Source: a virus. Taken from it: a stretch of DNA of 23,029 bases. The position numbers were made by a program, and so were the translations under genes. The DNA lies in the IMG/VR virus record IMGVR_UViG_3300034375_005797, positions 1-23,029 of that record. The stretch is one strand, 5' to 3'. Below the pieces are notes generated by a model, which made no database searches, had not been told where the DNA came from, and was given only the letters and a program-made list of their open reading frames with translations. Positions 14,260-22,242 of the stretch are shown here, in pieces. Every line of letters begins with the position of its first letter. Position 1 is the stretch's first letter.

Positions 14260-16151
14260 GAGTACAGGTAGATTTAAAACAAGCCATTGCTGATTTCGAA
14301 CTTTTTGATAAAAGAGTTACGGAGTCTAGAGACGCTGTAGCTAAATTAGAAGCACAACTTTTAGACTTAGAAAAACAACAAAAAGCTGTAGACCCTAAGG
14401 ATTTAAATAGGATTAAAGATTATAATGAAGCTATAGACAAAACTAAGCAAAGAATCAAAGAGGAAAAATCCGATCTTAAACAATTAAATCTTGAAAGAAC
14501 AAAAGCTAAGAAAAAGGTTACTGAATTAAAAAAGGAAAAAGGTGATCTTAATAAAGCCACAGGACTATTAGATAGAGCAACAGGTGGTTTAGTTAGTAGT
14601 TACAATAATATGACGGAAGCAGTTGGTGGAGCTATCCGTTCATTAGGTAAATTCAAAGTAGCTTTAATCGCTACAGGTATTGGTGCCTTTATAGTTTTAT
14701 TAGGTTCTTTATATGCTGCTTTTACAAGATCAGAAGAAGGTCAAAATAAATTTACTAAATTAATGATGCAAATTGGTAACGTGGTTAATAACGTTATGGA
14801 TATTATTGCTGACTTAGGTTCTAGTGTTATTAACTTAGGTAAAGGATTATTTAAACTAGCAACTGGTGATCTTAAAGGCGCATCTAAAGCGTTTACCGAT
14901 ATGGCTACAGATGTTGTTAGCGCTACAACAGCCGTAAAAAACTTTGGTGAAACAGTTAAGGAAGAATCTAAAATAATAAATGATATTGCTAATGCTAGAG
15001 CTAAAGCAGATAAAATTGAAAGAAAATTATTAATTGATAGAGCTAAAGCAACTAGAGACGTAAATGAGTTAAGAGAAAAAGCCGCAAGACGTGAAGATTT
15101 TACAGCAGAACAAAGAATTGAGTTTTTAAAGGAAGCAGGTAGAATAGAAAAGGATATAACCGATAAACAACAACAAGCTGCTCAATTAAGGTTAGATGCT
15201 AAAATACAAGAGAACGCATTAGGTAAAACAACTAAAGAAGACTTAGATGAAGTAGCAAAACTAGAAGCTGATTTAATTAATATTCGTGCTAAAAGTTTAA
15301 GGAGACAAAAAGCTATTAGCGCTGAAATAACAACTAACATAAGGGAACAATTAAAGGAACAAAGAGAACAAATTAAAGACTTTGTTTATTTACCTGGAGT
15401 TGGTTTTGTTAAGAAATCAGAGTTAGAAGAAATTAAACAAAACAGTGAATCAGTTTTAAGTGTATTAGAGGAGTTTAAAAAACGGAGAGAAGACAATGAA
15501 GCTGAAACAGAGTTACAAAGATTACAACTAGAAGAGCAAAGAACTTTAGATGAGCTTGACAGGTTAAATGCTACTGAAGAGCAAAAAATGCAGATTAAAA
15601 AGTTCTATAGTGATAAATATTTAGAGTTAGAAACCAATAATAAAAAGAAAGAGGAAAATGTAGATAAAATGGTGGCTCAAGCTAAAATAGCTCAAGCTGG
15701 TCAAGTATTTGCTTTAGTAGGTCAAATTGCTAAAAAAGGAAGTAAAGTGGGTAAAATAGCTGCAATAGGTCAAACAGTTATAAGTGGAATACAATCTGTG
15801 CAAAACGCGTATACAACAGCTCAAGCATCTCCAATAACAGCGGTAAATCCTGGTTATCCTTTACAACAAGCAATTATTGCTGGGGCATTTTCAGCTGCAC
15901 AATTAGCCAAGATCATAGCAACTAACCCTGAATCACCTGCAGCAGCCGGAGGATTAAGACCCTCAGCTGGAGGAGGAGAACCTGCTGTGCCACAATTTAA
16001 TATAGTAGGAGCAACACCTACAAGCCAATTAGCTACAGCTATTGGTGAACAAGAACAACAACCTGTACAAGCTTATGTAGTTTCACAAGATGTTACAACA
16101 GCACAAAGCTTAGAAAATAATATAATTACAGGGGCTACTCTTGGAGGATAA
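14235..16151 (+). CDS. Tail tape measure protein
   Basis: A 638-residue protein with the make-up of a tape measure: long charged coiled coils at about 25-110 and 245-480, a hydrophobic segment at about 142-163 (ALIATGIGAFIVLLGSLY), and a C-terminal Ala/Gly/Pro-rich part that includes further hydrophobic helices (about 495-560). Tape measure proteins set tail length, guided by the tail chaperones, and may enter the cell envelope at infection. At about 1.5 angstrom per helical residue a length of roughly 90-100 nm would be expected for the tail, a rough estimate. The protein is shorter than many siphovirus homologues (700-2000). Its ATG lies within the preceding small gene. Confidence 0.85.
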   Translation: MATETSNLRVQVDLKQAIADFELFDKRVTESRDAVAKLEAQLLDLEKQQKAVDPKDLNRIKDYNEAIDKTKQRIKEEKSDLKQLNLERTKAKKKVTELKKEKGDLNKATGLLDRATGGLVSSYNNMTEAVGGAIRSLGKFKVALIATGIGAFIVLLGSLYAAFTRSEEGQNKFTKLMMQIGNVVNNVMDIIADLGSSVINLGKGLFKLATGDLKGASKAFTDMATDVVSATTAVKNFGETVKEESKIINDIANARAKADKIERKLLIDRAKATRDVNELREKAARREDFTAEQRIEFLKEAGRIEKDITDKQQQAAQLRLDAKIQENALGKTTKEDLDEVAKLEADLINIRAKSLRRQKAISAEITTNIREQLKEQREQIKDFVYLPGVGFVKKSELEEIKQNSESVLSVLEEFKKRREDNEAETELQRLQLEEQRTLDELDRLNATEEQKMQIKKFYSDKYLELETNNKKKEENVDKMVAQAKIAQAGQVFALVGQIAKKGSKVGKIAAIGQTVISGIQSVQNAYTTAQASPITAVNPGYPLQQAIIAGAFSAAQLAKIIATNPESPAAAGGLRPSAGGGEPAVPQFNIVGATPTSQLATAIGEQEQQPVQAYVVSQDVTTAQSLENNIITGATLGG

Positions 16152-16167
16152 TTATAACAAAGTAAAA

Positions 16168-16190
16168 CCAATAATGTTTTTAAAAAAATG
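16168..16190 (+). repeat. Repeat element before the protease gene (copy 1)
   Basis: The element has the core AATAATGTTTTTAAAAAAAT and lies 5-27 bases before ATG 16195. A near-identical copy (one extra T) lies at 16953-16974 before the scaffold gene. Both follow an ACCAAT-containing stretch. The T-run/A-run dyad could be a translation-initiation enhancer or part of a promoter. Confidence 0.4.
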
Positions 16191-16194
16191 AGCA

Positions 16195-16791
16195 ATGAAC
16201 ATAATAGAACTAGTAATCAACGAGGACGAGGAACTAAGTGGTGTGGATGCGATCAGTGTAGTAGAACAGCCTGCGATAGAGGAGGACTTTGTTGCATTGA
16301 AAAACCAGCAACAGGAAATCAAACTTGCGCAAGTATCTGCGGAGAAAAGAATCCTGATGGGAGCTGCACTTGTTCCAGAGAAACCCATATATAGAAGTAA
16401 CGGTCAAGAGGAATTTTATATTTATTTTTCTAAAGATACAGTTGCAAAAGCATCTCAAATGTTTTTAAGAAAAGGTAATCAAAATAAAGCTACTTTAGAA
16501 CACGCTGAAGCAATCGGTGGTATGACTGTAGTAGAATCTTGGTTAGTTGAAGATGATGTACATGATAAATCAAGAAAATATGGTTTAAATGTACCTGTAG
16601 GAACATGGATGGTATCAATGAAAGTTTATAACGATGAAGTATGGAATGACTATGTAAAAACTGGAAAAGTAAAAGGTTTCTCAATCGAAGGTTACTTTGC
16701 TGATAAATTACAACGTCCACAAGACAAACAAAAAGACCAATTAAGTGAAGATGAAAAACTTATAAAAAAATTAATAGATGCCTTACAATAA
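16195..16791 (+). CDS. Prohead protease, XkdF-like
   Basis: A 198-residue protein matching the XkdF group of putative phage serine proteases (Peptidase_S78_2). Diagnostic blocks are ATLEHAEAIGGMTVVESW (99-116, likely catalytic H103), VGTWMVSMKVYNDEVW (135-150) and VKGFSIEGYF (159-168, likely nucleophile S163). The protease digests the scaffold and often trims capsid subunits during head maturation; the scaffold and capsid genes follow directly. Residues 1-45 are acidic, with ELSGVDAISVVEQPAIEE, a motif common at the N-terminus of this family. A minor alternative start (ATG 16188) is in another frame. A repeat element precedes the gene. The last residues overlap the start of a small cysteine-containing gene. 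Confidence 0.88.
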   Translation: MNIIELVINEDEELSGVDAISVVEQPAIEEDFVALKNQQQEIKLAQVSAEKRILMGAALVPEKPIYRSNGQEEFYIYFSKDTVAKASQMFLRKGNQNKATLEHAEAIGGMTVVESWLVEDDVHDKSRKYGLNVPVGTWMVSMKVYNDEVWNDYVKTGKVKGFSIEGYFADKLQRPQDKQKDQLSEDEKLIKKLIDALQ

Positions 16792-16933
16792 AATAAACGC
16801 AACACCTAGTAAAACTAGTCCAACTGGAGGTAGACGTGGTTGCCTTTGTAAAAATGGCACATATAGTACCAAGTGTTGTAATGGTGATCTACAAAACCAA
16901 GGTATAGGCCCTCTAACAGGCCAAAATGGTTGA
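16778..16933 (+). CDS. Small four-cysteine protein (51 aa)
   Basis: ATG 16778 to TGA 16933 encodes 51 residues, overlapping the protease gene by 14 bases. Centre: GGRRGCLCKNGTYSTKCCNGDL with cysteines at 22, 24, 33 and 34, then GIGPLTGQNG. I recall similar CLC...GTYS..CC...QGIG proteins in Bacteroidetes phages and prophages, usually beside structural genes; I know no function. The CxC and CC pairs could bind a metal (zinc or iron) or form disulfides on the outside of the particle. The flanking residues are rich in Gly, Ser, Thr and Asn, so the cysteines stand out in an otherwise cysteine-poor genome region. Confidence 0.72.
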   Translation: MPYNKINATPSKTSPTGGRRGCLCKNGTYSTKCCNGDLQNQGIGPLTGQNG

Positions 16934-16952
16934 ATTTATAACAACCAATATC

Positions 16953-16974
16953 AAATAATGTTTTTTAAAAAAAT
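16953..16974 (+). repeat. Repeat element before the scaffold gene (copy 2)
   Basis: The sequence AAATAATG with a T6-A7 dyad is the second copy of the element at 16168-16190. It lies about 22 bases before ATG 16996, with a further A/T-only stretch in between. See copy 1 for the suggested role. Confidence 0.4.
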
Positions 16975-16995
16975 AACCTAATAATATATATTAAA

Positions 16996-17619
16996 ATGGA
17001 TGCTAAAGAAACTTTGAATAAAGTAAGAACTATTCTAGGATTAGAAGTAATCTTAGAAGAAAAGTTACTTGAAAACGGAACTAAGTTTGTTGCCGAGAAA
17101 TTTGAAGGCGGCAATGAAGTCTTTATTAAAACTGAAGACGACGAAAAAATACCAGTACCAGCAGGTGAATATTTAATGGATGACGGTGTAGTGTTATACG
17201 TTAAAGAAGATGGAGTAATTGATTCTATGGGTGAGGAAAAGAAAGAAGAAGAAGAGGAAGAAGAAATGAAATATGACGATAAAGAGGAAATGGCTGAGGA
17301 AACTGAATTAGAAGATGATGGTAAGGAAGCTGACGTAGAGGACTGGGCAGGTATGGAAAAAAGAATTAAAAACCTTGAAGATGCAGTTGCTGATCTTAAA
17401 AGAGAGCATGAAGAAATGATGCCAAAAGAGGAATTAAGTTCTGAAGTAGTTGAAGAGTCTAACGAAGAAGTAGTTGAAGAATTACAAAAGGAAGAACTTT
17501 CTGAAGCACCAAAACAAATAAAACATAATCCTGAAGCTAATAAAGAAATCGAATTAACTAAAATCGGTAAAGTTTCAGATTTAAGACAAAGAGTATTTAA
17601 TCAAATTTTTTCAAAATAA
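16996..17619 (+). CDS. Capsid scaffolding protein
   Basis: A 207-residue, very acidic protein placed between protease and major capsid genes, the usual position for a scaffold. It has an N-terminal beta-like domain (1-75; EKFEGGNEVFIKTEDDEKIPVPAGEY in part), an acidic low-complexity stretch at 80-117 (EEEEEEE), a coiled coil at about 120-155 (MEKRIKNLEDAVADLKREHEEM) and a mostly acidic stretch to 180. The C-terminus is basic and amphipathic (KIGKVSDLRQRVFNQIFSK), typical of the end that binds capsid subunits. The XkdF-like protease probably degrades it during head maturation. The low-complexity acidic runs explain the A/G-rich sequence at 17240-17280. Confidence 0.82.
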   Translation: MDAKETLNKVRTILGLEVILEEKLLENGTKFVAEKFEGGNEVFIKTEDDEKIPVPAGEYLMDDGVVLYVKEDGVIDSMGEEKKEEEEEEEMKYDDKEEMAEETELEDDGKEADVEDWAGMEKRIKNLEDAVADLKREHEEMMPKEELSSEVVEESNEEVVEELQKEELSEAPKQIKHNPEANKEIELTKIGKVSDLRQRVFNQIFSK

Positions 17620-17642
17620 TAATCAATAATTAATTTTTAACA

Positions 17643-18569
17643 ATGGCAACAACAGTAAACATTACATCAACTTATGCTGGAGAATTTAGTCAGAAGTACA
17701 TTTCTGCGGCATTATTATCGTCTTCTACTATTGCAGACGGAGGAGTTGAAGTTATGCCAAACGTAAAATTTAAGGAAGTAATTCAACGTGTTGAAACTGG
17801 TTCTTTAATTGCGGATGGTTCATGTGACTTCGACGCTAGTTCTTCGGTAACTTTAAGCGAAGTAATTTTGCAACCAGAAGAATTTCAGGTAAATTTACAA
17901 TTATGTAAATCAGACTTTATTAATACATGGGATGCAATTCAAATGGGATATAGCGCATTTGATCAACTTCCTACTTCTTTTGCGGACTATTTAATCGCTC
18001 ACGTAGCAGCTAAAGTAGCAGCTCAAAACGAAATTAACATCTGGCAAGGTACTACAGGTACAGCTGGTGAATATGACGGTCTTGAAGCATTAGCAGCAGC
18101 AGGTGGTTCAGGAGTAGTAGCAGTAACAGGAACAACTTTAACTTCAACTAACATTTTAGCTGAAATGCAAAAGGTTGTAGATGCTATTCCTAATGCTTTA
18201 TATGGTAAAGAAGATTTAAAACTTTATATTAGCCCTAAAGCAGCTAAATTATATGTACAAGTTCTTGGCGGTTTTGCAGCTACTATTGGTGCAAACGGTG
18301 TAGACAACAAAGGGACAATGTGGTATAACAACGGTTCTTTAAGCTATAACGGAGTTCCAATTTTTGTAGCAAGAGGATTAACTGCAGATCATATGTTTGC
18401 AGCAGAATCTAGCAACTTTTTCTTCGGCACTGGTCTTATGAATGACTGGAACGAGGTAAGAGTAATTGATATGGCTGACATCGACGGATCTAAAAACGTT
18501 AGAATCGTTATGAGGTTTACAGCTGGATGCGCAATTGGCGTTGGAGCTGACGTAGTATATTATTCATAA
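17643..18569 (+). CDS. Major capsid protein
   Basis: A 308-residue protein in the major capsid position, after protease and scaffold. It begins TVNITSTYAGEFSQKYISAAL and contains a glycine/alanine-rich region (GLEALAAAGGSGVVAVTG, about 145-162) followed by the helix ILAEMQKVVDAIPNALYG and LKLYISPKAAKLYVQ. Near the end are FFFGTGLMNDWNEVRVIDMADIDG and VRIVMRFTAGCAIGVG. The order (N-arm, spine-like helix, then sheet with a late RFTAG strand) fits HK97-like capsids of phages infecting Bacteroidetes. Codon use includes more G/C-ending codons than the neighbours, consistent with high expression. The gene has a 73-base gap to the preceding coding end region and is followed by a stem-loop. Confidence 0.85.
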   Translation: MATTVNITSTYAGEFSQKYISAALLSSSTIADGGVEVMPNVKFKEVIQRVETGSLIADGSCDFDASSSVTLSEVILQPEEFQVNLQLCKSDFINTWDAIQMGYSAFDQLPTSFADYLIAHVAAKVAAQNEINIWQGTTGTAGEYDGLEALAAAGGSGVVAVTGTTLTSTNILAEMQKVVDAIPNALYGKEDLKLYISPKAAKLYVQVLGGFAATIGANGVDNKGTMWYNNGSLSYNGVPIFVARGLTADHMFAAESSNFFFGTGLMNDWNEVRVIDMADIDGSKNVRIVMRFTAGCAIGVGADVVYYS

Positions 18570-18575
18570 ATATTA

Positions 18576-18612
18576 ACCTATATATGGGGGATTAATTTCC
18601 CCCTTATATCAA
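18576..18612 (+). terminator. Stem-loop after the capsid gene
   Basis: GGGGGA at 18586-18591 pairs perfectly with TCCCCC at 18598-18603 around a 6-base loop, with partly complementary A/T flanks. There is no T-run right after, so it may be an inefficient terminator, or a stem that protects the capsid mRNA from 3' decay. It ends 14 bases before the next ATG. Confidence 0.55.
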
Positions 18613-18625
18613 AAAACTTTAAATT

Positions 18626-19174
18626 ATGTCTTGTGATATTTCTTTAGGTAGATTAGAACCATGTAAAGATTCCGTTGGAGGGATTAGAGCAATTTATTTT
18701 ATAAACTACACAAATGGTTTATTAGATACTGCTACTTTTGACTCAGACGAAATTATTACAGGTTTTGCTTCTGCTTTAACTTTGTACAAATATGATTTAA
18801 AAGGTGCTAATTCGTTTGATGAAACAAATGAAAACTCTAGAGAAAATGGAACTAGCTTTTTTACACAAACAGGAACAATTGTTCTTAAGAAGCAAGACCC
18901 GACTACTAGAAAGCAAATGAAACTACTTAGCTGGGGGAGACCACAAATAGTAGTTGAATTTTATAACTATGGCGCGAGCGACGAAACTAGATATGTTTTA
19001 GCAGGAATAGAAAATGGTTGTGAGGTAGCTCCTTCTACTGCTTCTGGAGCAGCAATGGGAGATTTAAACGGGTATAATATTACCTTTACTGGAACTGAAA
19101 AAGAACCAGCTTTCTTTATTGACCCTACAATTATTAACGACACAACAAATACAACTGTTGTAAGCGGCACATAA
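18626..19174 (+). CDS. Putative major tail tube protein
   Basis: A 182-residue, beta-rich protein beginning CDISLGRLEPCKDSVGGI, a motif I recall in Bacteroidetes phages. Further landmarks are LYKYDLKGANSFDETNENSREN (51-72), FFTQTGTIVLKKQDPTTRKQMK and GYNITFTGTEKEPAFFID near the end. Tail tube proteins have two packed sheets and one long hairpin, and the sequence fits that size and pattern. It lies directly after the capsid gene, between two stem-loops, which suggests high expression. It is not next to the other tail genes, so the assignment is inference; a head-decoration protein is the main alternative. The two cysteines at positions 3 and 13 are unusual for this window. Confidence 0.55.
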   Translation: MSCDISLGRLEPCKDSVGGIRAIYFINYTNGLLDTATFDSDEIITGFASALTLYKYDLKGANSFDETNENSRENGTSFFTQTGTIVLKKQDPTTRKQMKLLSWGRPQIVVEFYNYGASDETRYVLAGIENGCEVAPSTASGAAMGDLNGYNITFTGTEKEPAFFIDPTIINDTTNTTVVSGT

Positions 19175-19199
19175 TACTTTTTAATTTTCATATTTTAAG

Positions 19200-19228
19200 A
19201 GCCTCTATTTTTATAGGGGCTTTTTTTT
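19200..19228 (+). terminator. Intrinsic terminator
   Basis: An 8-pair stem (19200-19207 with 19214-19221, one G-T pair) around a 6-base loop is followed by eight T. It ends transcription after the putative tail tube gene. The next gene begins 45 bases later, so the 19274-22242 genes need readthrough or a promoter in between. Confidence 0.85.
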
Positions 19229-19273
19229 GTATTATAACAAAAACTACATTTTTATGTTTTATAAAAAACAACA

Positions 19274-19609
19274 ATGATAATATTAACAACTAGTAGTTCA
19301 GCGCAGGAAATTAAATTTATTCCTAGAGAATATACAGCTACTAGTGTTGTTATACATAACGAAGATACTAACACAAGCACAACATATTCAGGACTAACAT
19401 TTACAACTGAAGCATATTATTTAAAAACAGATGTTACATTTAATCCGGTGCTAAAGGAAGGTACTTTTTACAATATTAGTGTTCTTAATGGTACAGATGT
19501 TATTTATAAAGATAATATATTTTGCACAGATCAAACTGTTTCAACTTATAGTATAAATAACAATGAGTATACTGAGCACGAAACTACAAACGAATACATT
19601 GTATTATGA
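19274..19609 (+). CDS. Small beta-rich structural-region protein
   Basis: A 111-residue protein composed mostly of strands, rich in Thr, Ser, Asn and Tyr: VVIHNEDTNTSTTYSGLTF and LKEGTFYNISVLNGTDVIYKDNIF are typical of an Ig-like or fibronectin-like sandwich. It has no signal peptide or membrane segment. Similar small proteins occur before portal genes in flavobacterial phages, as far as I recall, without known role. It overlaps the portal ATG in an ATGA, so the two are probably translated together. A decoration or neck role is possible, but no motif is diagnostic. Confidence 0.6.
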   Translation: MIILTTSSSAQEIKFIPREYTATSVVIHNEDTNTSTTYSGLTFTTEAYYLKTDVTFNPVLKEGTFYNISVLNGTDVIYKDNIFCTDQTVSTYSINNNEYTEHETTNEYIVL

Positions 19610-21432
19610 CAAATGATTTATTCATAACAAATTTAGCAGCTTATACTGCACCTAAAATAGTTGAACTCAAGAATAAAGAGTGGGTTTATTATGGTGATGA
19701 TAACCAATATTTTAATTACCTAATAGAACTTTATTTAAATTCAACAACAAATCATAGTATAATTAACGGTGTATCAAATCAAATTTATGGTAGAGGTATT
19801 GCGGCTTTAAATGCTGATAAAAAACCAGAGCAATATGCCGAAATGATGTCTATATTTAGAAAAGATTGTTTACGTAAATACATAAAAGATTTTAAAATAT
19901 TTGGAATGGCTGCTTTACAAATAACATACCAAAATGGTAAAGTTGTAAGCGCAACGCATTTTCCAATGGAAACGTTAAGAGCAGAAAAATGTAACGAAGA
20001 CGGGGAAATAGAAGCATGGTATTATAGTAATGATTGGTCAACAATGAAACCATCAGATAAACCTTTACGTATACCAGCATTTGGTTTTGGTAATAATGCT
20101 CAAAATGAAATGTATGTGTTAAGACCATATGTACCTGGGCACTATTATTATTCACCCTGTGATTACACTGGAGGTTTACCATATGCTAAATTAGAAGATG
20201 AAATTAGTGACTACCTAATTAATGATACAATAAATAACTTTAGTGGAACTAAGGTTGTTAACTTTAACAATGGTGTTCCTGAGCCTGATAAAATGCAGCA
20301 AATAAAAAGCGATGTAATGAATAAGCTCACGGGTAGTCGTGGTGAAAAAGTAATTGTAGCCTTTAATAATAACTCAGAATCAAAAACAACTGTTGATGAT
20401 ATACCATTAAATGATGCTCCTGCACATTACCAATATTTAAGTGATGAGTGTTTTAGAAAATTAATAGTAGCACATAGAGTTACCTCACCTATGTTATTAG
20501 GAATTAGAGAAGGTAACAATGGATTAGGTAATAACGCTGACGAAATAGAAACAGCTACATTATTAATGGATAACATTGTAATTAAAAGTTACCAAGATCA
20601 AATCATTGACTCTATGGACGAAATACTTGCTATCAATGAAATAGCATTAGATTTATATTTTAAAACCTTAAAACCACTTGCATTTAATGACATAGACGAA
20701 TTACAAGGTGTTGACGAGGAAGTAGCTGAAGAAGAAACTGGTGTTGAAATGAGTGATCAAAGACCAAAGCTAAGTAATGAACAAGCCGATGCTTTATTTA
20801 CAGCGTTACAAGGAGAGGAAATAGATGATGAGTGGGAAGTGGTAGATGAACGTGAGGTTGATGATGATAATTTAAGTATAAAGGAATGGGCCTCTGCAAG
20901 CATTATAGATATACCAGAAACAACTTTAAGTAAAATTAAAAAGGTTTTATTTAATAACCCAAGTCCAATTGCTTACAGTGAAGGAAAATGGTCTGATTTG
21001 GATAGCAAAAATTATAAGATACGTTATCAGTATTTTAAAAAGTCAAAAGCTAAAACAATACAAAAGGATAAAACTAGTTATAAGTCGAGACCATTTTGTG
21101 ATAATATGATGCAATTATCAGATAAAGGCATTGTTTATAGAATAGAAGATATTGATAAAGCAAGTAGGGAAGGAATAAATGGAGGATTTGCTCGTGAAGG
21201 TCAAGACAGCTATGATTTATTTAAATATAAAGGTGGTTGTTATTGCAGACATGCTTGGAAAGAAGTTCTTTATAGAAGAAAAAAAGGAGCAGAGGTTTCA
21301 CCTGATCTAGCTAATTATCGTAAGACTGGCGAGATTCCAAAAACATATAAACGTAATCCTTGGGGTAGTAAACAAGCTAAAGAAGCGACATTTGATTTAC
21401 CGAACCATGGAAGTTTAAAATATAAATACTAA
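19606..21432 (+). CDS. Portal protein with C-terminal MuF-like domain
   Basis: A 608-residue protein. Residues 1-370 match phage portal proteins: KEWVYYGDDNQYFNYLIELYLNS, then GRGI, then WYYSNDW and a helical segment with VTSPMLLGIREGNNGLGNNADEIETA, close to the conserved core that lines the DNA channel. After an acidic linker (about 371-440) the last 170 residues contain SRPFCDNMMQL, YRIEDIDKASREGINGGF and YKGGCYCRHAWKEVLY, resembling Mu gpF / SPP1 gp7-like minor head proteins, whose C-terminus carries Cys/His pairs (here C506, C544, C546, H548 region). A portal and a minor head protein are normally separate genes, so this is a natural fusion. It shares a base with the next ATG. Confidence 0.82.
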   Translation: MTNDLFITNLAAYTAPKIVELKNKEWVYYGDDNQYFNYLIELYLNSTTNHSIINGVSNQIYGRGIAALNADKKPEQYAEMMSIFRKDCLRKYIKDFKIFGMAALQITYQNGKVVSATHFPMETLRAEKCNEDGEIEAWYYSNDWSTMKPSDKPLRIPAFGFGNNAQNEMYVLRPYVPGHYYYSPCDYTGGLPYAKLEDEISDYLINDTINNFSGTKVVNFNNGVPEPDKMQQIKSDVMNKLTGSRGEKVIVAFNNNSESKTTVDDIPLNDAPAHYQYLSDECFRKLIVAHRVTSPMLLGIREGNNGLGNNADEIETATLLMDNIVIKSYQDQIIDSMDEILAINEIALDLYFKTLKPLAFNDIDELQGVDEEVAEEETGVEMSDQRPKLSNEQADALFTALQGEEIDDEWEVVDEREVDDDNLSIKEWASASIIDIPETTLSKIKKVLFNNPSPIAYSEGKWSDLDSKNYKIRYQYFKKSKAKTIQKDKTSYKSRPFCDNMMQLSDKGIVYRIEDIDKASREGINGGFAREGQDSYDLFKYKGGCYCRHAWKEVLYRRKKGAEVSPDLANYRKTGEIPKTYKRNPWGSKQAKEATFDLPNHGSLKYKY

Positions 21433-21944
21433 TGGCAACAGCATTATTTGTAACAACAAAAGATATTAAACGCTACTCTGTATTATCTGGGAATGTAGAC
21501 CCTGATAAATTTATTTACATGGTGGAGATTGCTATGGACACAGAAATACAAAATTATACAGGTACTAAGTTGTATGAAAAAATACAAAACCTTATAGTTG
21601 CTGGAACAATTAATGATCCTGCTAATGCTGATTATAAAACGCTTTTAGAAACTTATTTAAAGCCTATGACTATTTACTGGGCTTTAACTACATATATGCC
21701 ATTTGCTGCATATACAGTGGCTAATGGCGGAGTATATAAACATACTAGTGAAAGCGCTGTAACTGTAGAGAAAAATGAAGTAGATTATTTACAAGAAAAA
21801 TATAGAGATATTGCACAATATTACACTAATAATTTTATAAATTTTATGGTGTATAATCAGTCAACTTATCCTGAATATAATCAGAATACAGAAGACGATA
21901 CATACCCAAGTAGTAACGCAGATTTTGGTGGATGGGTATTATAA
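21432..21944 (+). CDS. Head-tail connector candidate
   Basis: A 170-residue, mainly helical protein placed directly after the portal, where gp6/gp15-like connector (adaptor) proteins usually lie. It starts with TTKDIKRYSVLSGNVDPDKFIYMVEIAMDTEIQNYTGTKLY, the classical connector beginning of two helices and a short loop; a central helix has LKPMTIYWALTTYMPFAAY and the last helix spans VEKNEVDYLQEKYRDIAQYY. The final 25 residues are polar and probably flexible. Connector rings sit under the portal and dock the tail. It shares a base with the portal stop (TAATG) and overlaps the next small frame by 13 bases. Confidence 0.68.
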   Translation: MATALFVTTKDIKRYSVLSGNVDPDKFIYMVEIAMDTEIQNYTGTKLYEKIQNLIVAGTINDPANADYKTLLETYLKPMTIYWALTTYMPFAAYTVANGGVYKHTSESAVTVEKNEVDYLQEKYRDIAQYYTNNFINFMVYNQSTYPEYNQNTEDDTYPSSNADFGGWVL

Positions 21945-22045
21945 AATACAAAACAAAACAAGAAAATATTGTTAAGTTACAACAATTTTTAAATGAAAAA
22001 TATGTGGATACAAACAAACACGTTAAACCTAAAAATAAAATATGA
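21932..22045 (+). CDS. Small basic protein (37 aa)
   Basis: ATG 21932 to TGA 22045 encodes 37 residues, overlapping the connector gene by 13 bases and the next gene by 4 (ATGA). The product is basic, with a helix ENIVKLQQFLNEKYV between charged ends. No family is recognised. It fills the only gap between two genes, and coupling on both sides supports it. Confidence 0.55.
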   Translation: MGIIKYKTKQENIVKLQQFLNEKYVDTNKHVKPKNKI

Positions 22046-22242
22046 GTATTGTAGCTAATACAGGCAACTGGGGAAAAATATATAGTTATAGTTGGTGGGG
22101 TTCTACTACTAATGATGTTAACTTTGGTGATGATTACTATGTAAGTTATTTGCTTAGTGATCTGGAACGTAGAGTACAAATTTACGAAAACAACACCATG
22201 TCAATACAATTGTTAAACAACTTAAAACAATGTTATGAGTAA
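22042..22242 (+). CDS. Small protein before the tail fibre gene (66 aa)
   Basis: A 66-residue protein. Its first half is aromatic and glycine-rich (NTGNWGKIYSYSWWG, then VNFGDDYYVSYLL) and the second half is a helix (DLERRVQIYENNTMSIQLLNNLKQ). I recognise no family. A tryptophan/glycine-rich start followed by a helix would suit a small tail-tip or fibre-attachment part, but this is inference from position only. It starts in an ATGA overlap with the 37-aa gene and overlaps the fibre gene by 8 bases. A minus-strand frame over 21844-22179 has no support. Confidence 0.62.
   Translation: MSIVANTGNWGKIYSYSWWGSTTNDVNFGDDYYVSYLLSDLERRVQIYENNTMSIQLLNNLKQCYE

Noticed and set aside
16188-16394. Cysteine-rich open frame on the + strand overlapping the XkdF-like protease
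   Set aside because: It lies fully inside the protease gene in another frame. The protease frame has family motifs, while this frame has none, and its cysteines follow from TGT/TGC created by the protease codons.
17240-17280. Purine-rich low-complexity repeat
   Set aside because: It is explained by codons for the acidic Glu-rich stretch of the scaffold protein.
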